DNA of 64,000 nt, taken from positions 1 to 64,000 of the forward strand of contig CABZWK010000011.1 of NCBI GenBank assembly GCA_902529365.1. The letters run 5' to 3'. Made by a program: the position numbers and the translations under genes. Under the pieces are notes generated by a model. The model had not been told where the DNA came from. It did no database searches and saw only the letters and a list, made by a program, of their open reading frames with translations. Numbering within the stretch: the stretch's first letter is position 1; the number at the start of each line of letters is the position of its first letter. Positions 59,289-64,000 of the stretch are shown here, piece by piece. Source of the stretch: an uncultured Balneola sp. (GTDB lineage Bacteria > Bacteroidota > Rhodothermia > Balneolales > Balneolaceae).

Positions 59289-60833
59289 TTATCTCCAAGC
59301 TTTGGCTCCAGAAGCAGTGCCAGCAGCCCAGTCTGTTCCTTCTCCACCATTACCTACCGGCTCACTTGCTCCACCATAAGTGTAAAATGGAATTGTTACA
59401 CCTAGAGTTTCTAAGATTTCAGCTGGAATAGGCCAGTGTAGAGGAGATCCCTTTTGAAGCATATCTCTACCTCTCATGTCAAACCACTCATTACCAACAC
59501 CGTCAAGGAACGATTCAACCATTCTTTCGTGATGGATTGCAGCATGAATAGAAGCAGCGTCAGCGGCAACATCAGGCAGTCCACCACGTACTTTTCTTGC
59601 ACCTGCAGGATCATTAAGGATAGCAGCAGCTCCGGCTAGGTTACCAGTTTGTGCTAAAGCTTCAGCATGATACATGTGCATTTCGGACATTGAGATTTCT
59701 TGCATTATAGCTGACCAAGGTCCGATGTATTCGTTATGGCGTGTATAACGGAAGCTAGAGAAGAAATATAAGCCACGTTCTGGTCTAAAGTTATTAGAAG
59801 AAAGGTGAGTATAATCTGTCCATAGTCTATCATCAACTTCAGCGTTATCAAAGATTCGCGCAGAATCTGGCGCAGGGAAGTCAAGTCCATCAGGGTTATG
59901 AGAAGGATAGGAATCATCCATCATATTGATAACTCTCATGTCAACACGAGCCCATCCTGGATACACTAAATAGATGTAGTGCTCATTAAACCAGAATCCT
60001 GTTTCCCATTGATCGTTGTTGATGTTGAAGTCAGAAGTAATACCATTACTAACATGTGTAATGACAGCATTCCAATCCGTTGCAGCTCTTTCAGCTTCCG
60101 TTCTGCCTTCGTTTGCTAAAAATCTGGCAGCAAAGGAGTGAGCTAGAGATGCAAAGCCTGCGTTATCAAGACCACCAGGAGTATTTATAACAGCCTCACT
60201 TATAGTAAAAGAGTTAGCACCAGCTATAGTGGCAGCTTCTACTAGCTTGGCTACAGCATGATCCATCAATTCGCTGTATGGTATTAGAGTAGGATTCGTT
60301 AAATCTTCACCTACAGAATTTTCATCTACAATGTAACCTCTATCAAATGCTAAAGCAATGTAACCCATCGATATACCTTGAGCAAATCGCGCAATAGCTT
60401 CTACTCTAGCAGCGTCAGCACCAAAGTCAATATCGGGGTTATTAATAGCCTTAATTACATCAGATGCAGATGAATTAATGGAATACATACTGCTAAATGG
60501 TGTAGCAGTCAAATATCTGTAGCCATAGTTTGGTGCATTATCAAACGCTGGACGGGGCTCAGTGCCCATCTCACGCATACCAACATTACCCCAAGAACAA
60601 GATGAAGCATCAGCTAGTACAGCTGTTGGCATACCCATTCCACTATAATCATGTATACCATTATGCCAAGACTTGATCAGTCCCTCAGCAAGTGTCGTTA
60701 GATCTGAAACAGATGATAACGCTCTTTCTGTATCTGGATTGTTGAGGTTTTCAACAGTTAGATCTGCACAGCTGGCTAGTGTAACCATACCAGCAATAGC
60801 AATCGTCAATATTCTATTTTTCATATTTTTCAT
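59289..60833 (-). CDS. RagB/SusD family outer membrane lipoprotein
   Basis: LTIAIAGMVTLASCADLTVENLNNPDTERALSS; SusD-type EMHMYHAEALAQTGNLAGAAAILN; 18 bp downstream of SusC. Confidence 0.9.
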   Translation of the reverse strand: MKNMKNRILTIAIAGMVTLASCADLTVENLNNPDTERALSSVSDLTTLAEGLIKSWHNGIHDYSGMGMPTAVLADASSCSWGNVGMREMGTEPRPAFDNAPNYGYRYLTATPFSSMYSINSSASDVIKAINNPDIDFGADAARVEAIARFAQGISMGYIALAFDRGYIVDENSVGEDLTNPTLIPYSELMDHAVAKLVEAATIAGANSFTISEAVINTPGGLDNAGFASLAHSFAARFLANEGRTEAERAATDWNAVITHVSNGITSDFNINNDQWETGFWFNEHYIYLVYPGWARVDMRVINMMDDSYPSHNPDGLDFPAPDSARIFDNAEVDDRLWTDYTHLSSNNFRPERGLYFFSSFRYTRHNEYIGPWSAIMQEISMSEMHMYHAEALAQTGNLAGAAAILNDPAGARKVRGGLPDVAADAASIHAAIHHERMVESFLDGVGNEWFDMRGRDMLQKGSPLHWPIPAEILETLGVTIPFYTYGGASEPVGNGGEGTDWAAGTASGAKAWR

Positions 60834-60851
60834 GATGAATTGAGTTAATTA

Positions 60852-63800
60852 TTAAAAGTCAAATTTAACAGAGAAAGCGATGTTTCTGAAATTTGGATAC
60901 TGGCCAGTTGAATCAAATGGATTTCTGATACTACCAGCTTCAGGATCGTAACCGCTGTAATCTGTTATTGTCAATAAATTTCTACCTAATACAGAGAATG
61001 TAATGTTCTCCATTTGGTCGCCTAGTAAACTTAAGTTATCAGGTGTGAACTGGTAGCTTAATGAAACTTCTCTTAGTTTAATATAAGTACCGTCTTCTAC
61101 CCAATATCTATTGTTAGTGTTAACATCGTAGAATGTTTGATAGTAAGTCATAGTTTTCTTTTCTGCTTCAGGTAATCCTGCAACATCCATGATACCATTT
61201 CTACTATCTCTAGTTAACCATTGGCTTTTTCTATTGTAAACATCTCCACCTTGCTTAAAGTCAATCAGTACATAAGCTGATAGTCCTTTCCAGCTAACCG
61301 TATTAGATAAACCAGCTGTCCAGTCAGGACGTCCATCACCGATTTTAACAAAAGCATTGTTACCGAACTCATCTTTCATTTTTATAGGTTTTTCGTCAAC
61401 GGTACCTTGGGTTCCTGCTGCAACCACATAACCTTGGTTGTTTACTTCATAATCTGCTATAGTTCCGCCGTATGCTTCTTGGTTTGAACTAATTTGATCA
61501 AGAGTAGTAACCCAGTCATATCCGTAGATAGCACCATAGGTCTCACCTTCACGTATGTAGAACAGACCACTGGGACCAGACTGGAATGGAGGAACGCTTA
61601 ATTCAGTAATGGTCTGCGAAGATTTAGACCAAGTTAAACCCATATCCCAAAGTAAATCTTTGGTTCTAATTAAGTTAGCTTGAAGGTTAAATTCAAAAGT
61701 TTCTCCTTCTAGTGTACCTGCATTCTGATACTGACTTGAATAACCAGTTACTGGCAATAAAGGTACGTTTAAGAATTGATCAGTAGTAGTTGATTGTGCA
61801 TAAATGAACTCAAAACTGAAGTTCTGCATGAATGTACCATTTATTGCAAATTCAGTTTCTTTTGTTTCAGAAGGCTTCAATTCTTTGTTACCTAATTGTG
61901 ACTTACTTGTACTACCAGAAACTAAACTGAATGTCTCATACTGCCATGAAAATGATGGACGTATACCAGCTGTTCCTTGAGCAACACGTACTTTTAGTTC
62001 GTCAAACATCTCTAAGTCGAAATCTTCTGTTATACGGTATGCTGCAGATACTCTATAATAAGGATTGGTTCTATTATCTTCACCAAAGAGAGATGATTGA
62101 TCCAATCTGTACATCGCATCAAACAGATACTTATCGTCATAATCTAAAGACATAATACCGAAATAGTTTTCTGATCTAATATCAGCCTGATAATTATCCG
62201 CAGAGATATCAGCAGGGTCCATAGCATCAAAGCCAGGGATCCCTAACACCTTAAAGTCATTACCAGAAGCATTGAACCATTCAGTATGGAAATCTTCATT
62301 TAAGTAACTAAACTGGAATTTTGCAAAAAGATCACCAAACTGAAATCTAGTAGTTGCAAAAAGCTGTGTGTTCTCAGACTGTGTTTCTTGTGAGTACTTG
62401 TATAGAGAACCTTCAGAATATGTAATTCCGTATGGGTCACTACCACCAATTATCCAATAATCATAGGGATATAATGATGTATAGCGCTCATTATTATTCT
62501 CCATAGAGTAAGTAGCTTTTAACTCTAGCCAATCAGTTACATCAGCTGTTGCTGAATAGTTACCTAAGAACCTTTGGCCATAAGTGTCTCTATCATTCTT
62601 AGAAGTACCATATAATGGGTTTTCTTCATTACTCCAGTGATTGTGTCTTAGATAATATGCCTGACCGTCAACTGGGTTATTCATGTACAAATTATTGTCG
62701 GGCTCAGCAAGTACAAGATCAAAAAATAGACCAGATCCACCACCAGGTGTATTAGAAGTAGTTCTAATCACTAAGTTAGATGTAGAAACCTTGAACCAGT
62801 CATTGACTTGCCAATCGGTATTAACTCTAAAATTACGTCTACCGTAACCATCTGTATTAGGGATAATCCCTTCTTGCTGGTTGTTTTCGAAACTTGTAAA
62901 TAAATTAATTCCACCTATTCTTGATGCAAGTGCAAAATAGTTGGTCATATTAGTACCAGTCTGGAAAAATTGTTCTTGAATATTTTGATTGAATGCAAAT
63001 TCATTATCCATGTATTGATCATCTTCTGTGACTCTAGATCCAACAATATTAGGATCGTAACCTCCCATGTAACCTGCAGGATAAACAACACCAGCATAGT
63101 TTGTGTAATCTGGTCTTCCATCACCATCGGTGTCAGGCGCTAAATCGGCTGCGAGTCCGAATGCATGATGCTCTGCTAAATCAATAAATTTGTCTAGATT
63201 CTGAAAACCAACTTCTTGGCGTATAGTTACGTTAACGTCACCATCAGCAAGACCAGCGCCGCGCTTTGTACTAACTACAACGACACCATTACCTGCACGA
63301 GAACCATAAAGAGCAGATGCAGCAGCACCTTTTACAACCTCAATACTTTCGATATCATCCGTGTTTATATCACCTAATCCACCTTCTATGATGACGCCAT
63401 CCACAATAACAAGTGGGTTAGAACCTACACTAAGGTTATTATCCGATCGCACTTGGATGTCAGCTGAACCACCGGGTGTACCAGAAGTAGTTCGTATTTG
63501 AACCCCAGATACCTTCGCAGAAAGTGAACTAGCAACTGATGTCGCAGGTACTTTACTTAACTGAGCAGCATCAACCTTAGCTACTGATACGGTTAATTTC
63601 TTTCTTGGTGTTCCATCAGCAACCCCTGAGACAACGATTTCATCGAGTAAACCAACATCAGTAGACATTTCAAAATCGAGAGTGTTAGCCCCAGCTGAAA
63701 TACTGACATCTTGAGAGATTGTTGAGTAGCCAATATAAGTGACCTCTACTGTATATGTACCTGGTTCAATACCTGTAATTTGGTATTCCCCATCGGCATT

Positions 63801-63965
63801 GGTAGATGCACCTTTCATGATTTCTGTTAATACGACATTTACTGCTGGTAGTGATTCGCCTGTACTGGCATCAGTTACCGTACCAGATAATGTTCCACTT
63901 TGAGCAAAAGCACTGACTGTAAATAAGCTAGACAGGATTGCTAGTGAGAGTAGCTTCTTGAACAT
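60852..63965 (-). CDS. SusC/RagA family TonB-linked outer membrane protein
   Basis: LSGTVTDASTGESLPAVNVVLTE, plug SVASSLSAKVSGVQIRTTSGTPGGSADIQVRS...ESIEVVKGAAASALYGSRAGNGVVVVSTKRG, barrel ending NIAFSVKFDF. Confidence 0.96.
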   Translation of the reverse strand: MFKKLLSLAILSSLFTVSAFAQSGTLSGTVTDASTGESLPAVNVVLTEIMKGASTNADGEYQITGIEPGTYTVEVTYIGYSTISQDVSISAGANTLDFEMSTDVGLLDEIVVSGVADGTPRKKLTVSVAKVDAAQLSKVPATSVASSLSAKVSGVQIRTTSGTPGGSADIQVRSDNNLSVGSNPLVIVDGVIIEGGLGDINTDDIESIEVVKGAAASALYGSRAGNGVVVVSTKRGAGLADGDVNVTIRQEVGFQNLDKFIDLAEHHAFGLAADLAPDTDGDGRPDYTNYAGVVYPAGYMGGYDPNIVGSRVTEDDQYMDNEFAFNQNIQEQFFQTGTNMTNYFALASRIGGINLFTSFENNQQEGIIPNTDGYGRRNFRVNTDWQVNDWFKVSTSNLVIRTTSNTPGGGSGLFFDLVLAEPDNNLYMNNPVDGQAYYLRHNHWSNEENPLYGTSKNDRDTYGQRFLGNYSATADVTDWLELKATYSMENNNERYTSLYPYDYWIIGGSDPYGITYSEGSLYKYSQETQSENTQLFATTRFQFGDLFAKFQFSYLNEDFHTEWFNASGNDFKVLGIPGFDAMDPADISADNYQADIRSENYFGIMSLDYDDKYLFDAMYRLDQSSLFGEDNRTNPYYRVSAAYRITEDFDLEMFDELKVRVAQGTAGIRPSFSWQYETFSLVSGSTSKSQLGNKELKPSETKETEFAINGTFMQNFSFEFIYAQSTTTDQFLNVPLLPVTGYSSQYQNAGTLEGETFEFNLQANLIRTKDLLWDMGLTWSKSSQTITELSVPPFQSGPSGLFYIREGETYGAIYGYDWVTTLDQISSNQEAYGGTIADYEVNNQGYVVAAGTQGTVDEKPIKMKDEFGNNAFVKIGDGRPDWTAGLSNTVSWKGLSAYVLIDFKQGGDVYNRKSQWLTRDSRNGIMDVAGLPEAEKKTMTYYQTFYDVNTNNRYWVEDGTYIKLREVSLSYQFTPDNLSLLGDQMENITFSVLGRNLLTITDYSGYDPEAGSIRNPFDSTGQYPNFRNIAFSVKFDF

Positions 63966-64000
63966 AGATGACCTCTAGTTAAGTTTTATTATTTAGTAAT

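Overview
This 64 kb window looks chromosomal and comes from a Bacteroidota/Balneolota-like bacterium. The evidence is T9SS 'QNYPNPFNP' sorting domains, SusC/SusD, GLPGLI, and a fused E1 alpha/beta dehydrogenase; the lineage is an inference. About 1-21 kb is accessory-like. It holds decayed small genes, a GH9 cellulase with a T9SS tail, a TonB/GLPGLI pair, and a minus-strand regulatory cluster. About 21-64 kb is mostly housekeeping: heme A/O synthesis, fumC, mutY, rpsU, radA, dusB, serS, rpmE, tRNAs, a probable sphingolipid/glycolipid locus and SusCD. The best candidate for an undescribed system is the cluster at 9228-17486: an RsbW-like kinase, STAS protein, ECF sigma factor, a putative membrane anti-sigma factor, an outer-membrane HEXXH protease/beta-propeller protein, a PrsW-like intramembrane protease and a GAF-SpoIIE phosphatase. 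The putative anti-sigma carries an exact 33-copy nonapeptide array ([AST]-[SGN]-P-[NDES]-F-x-x-[LM]-x) that fills its C-terminal, predicted periplasmic half. All product names come from reading motifs in the translations; no database search was run.
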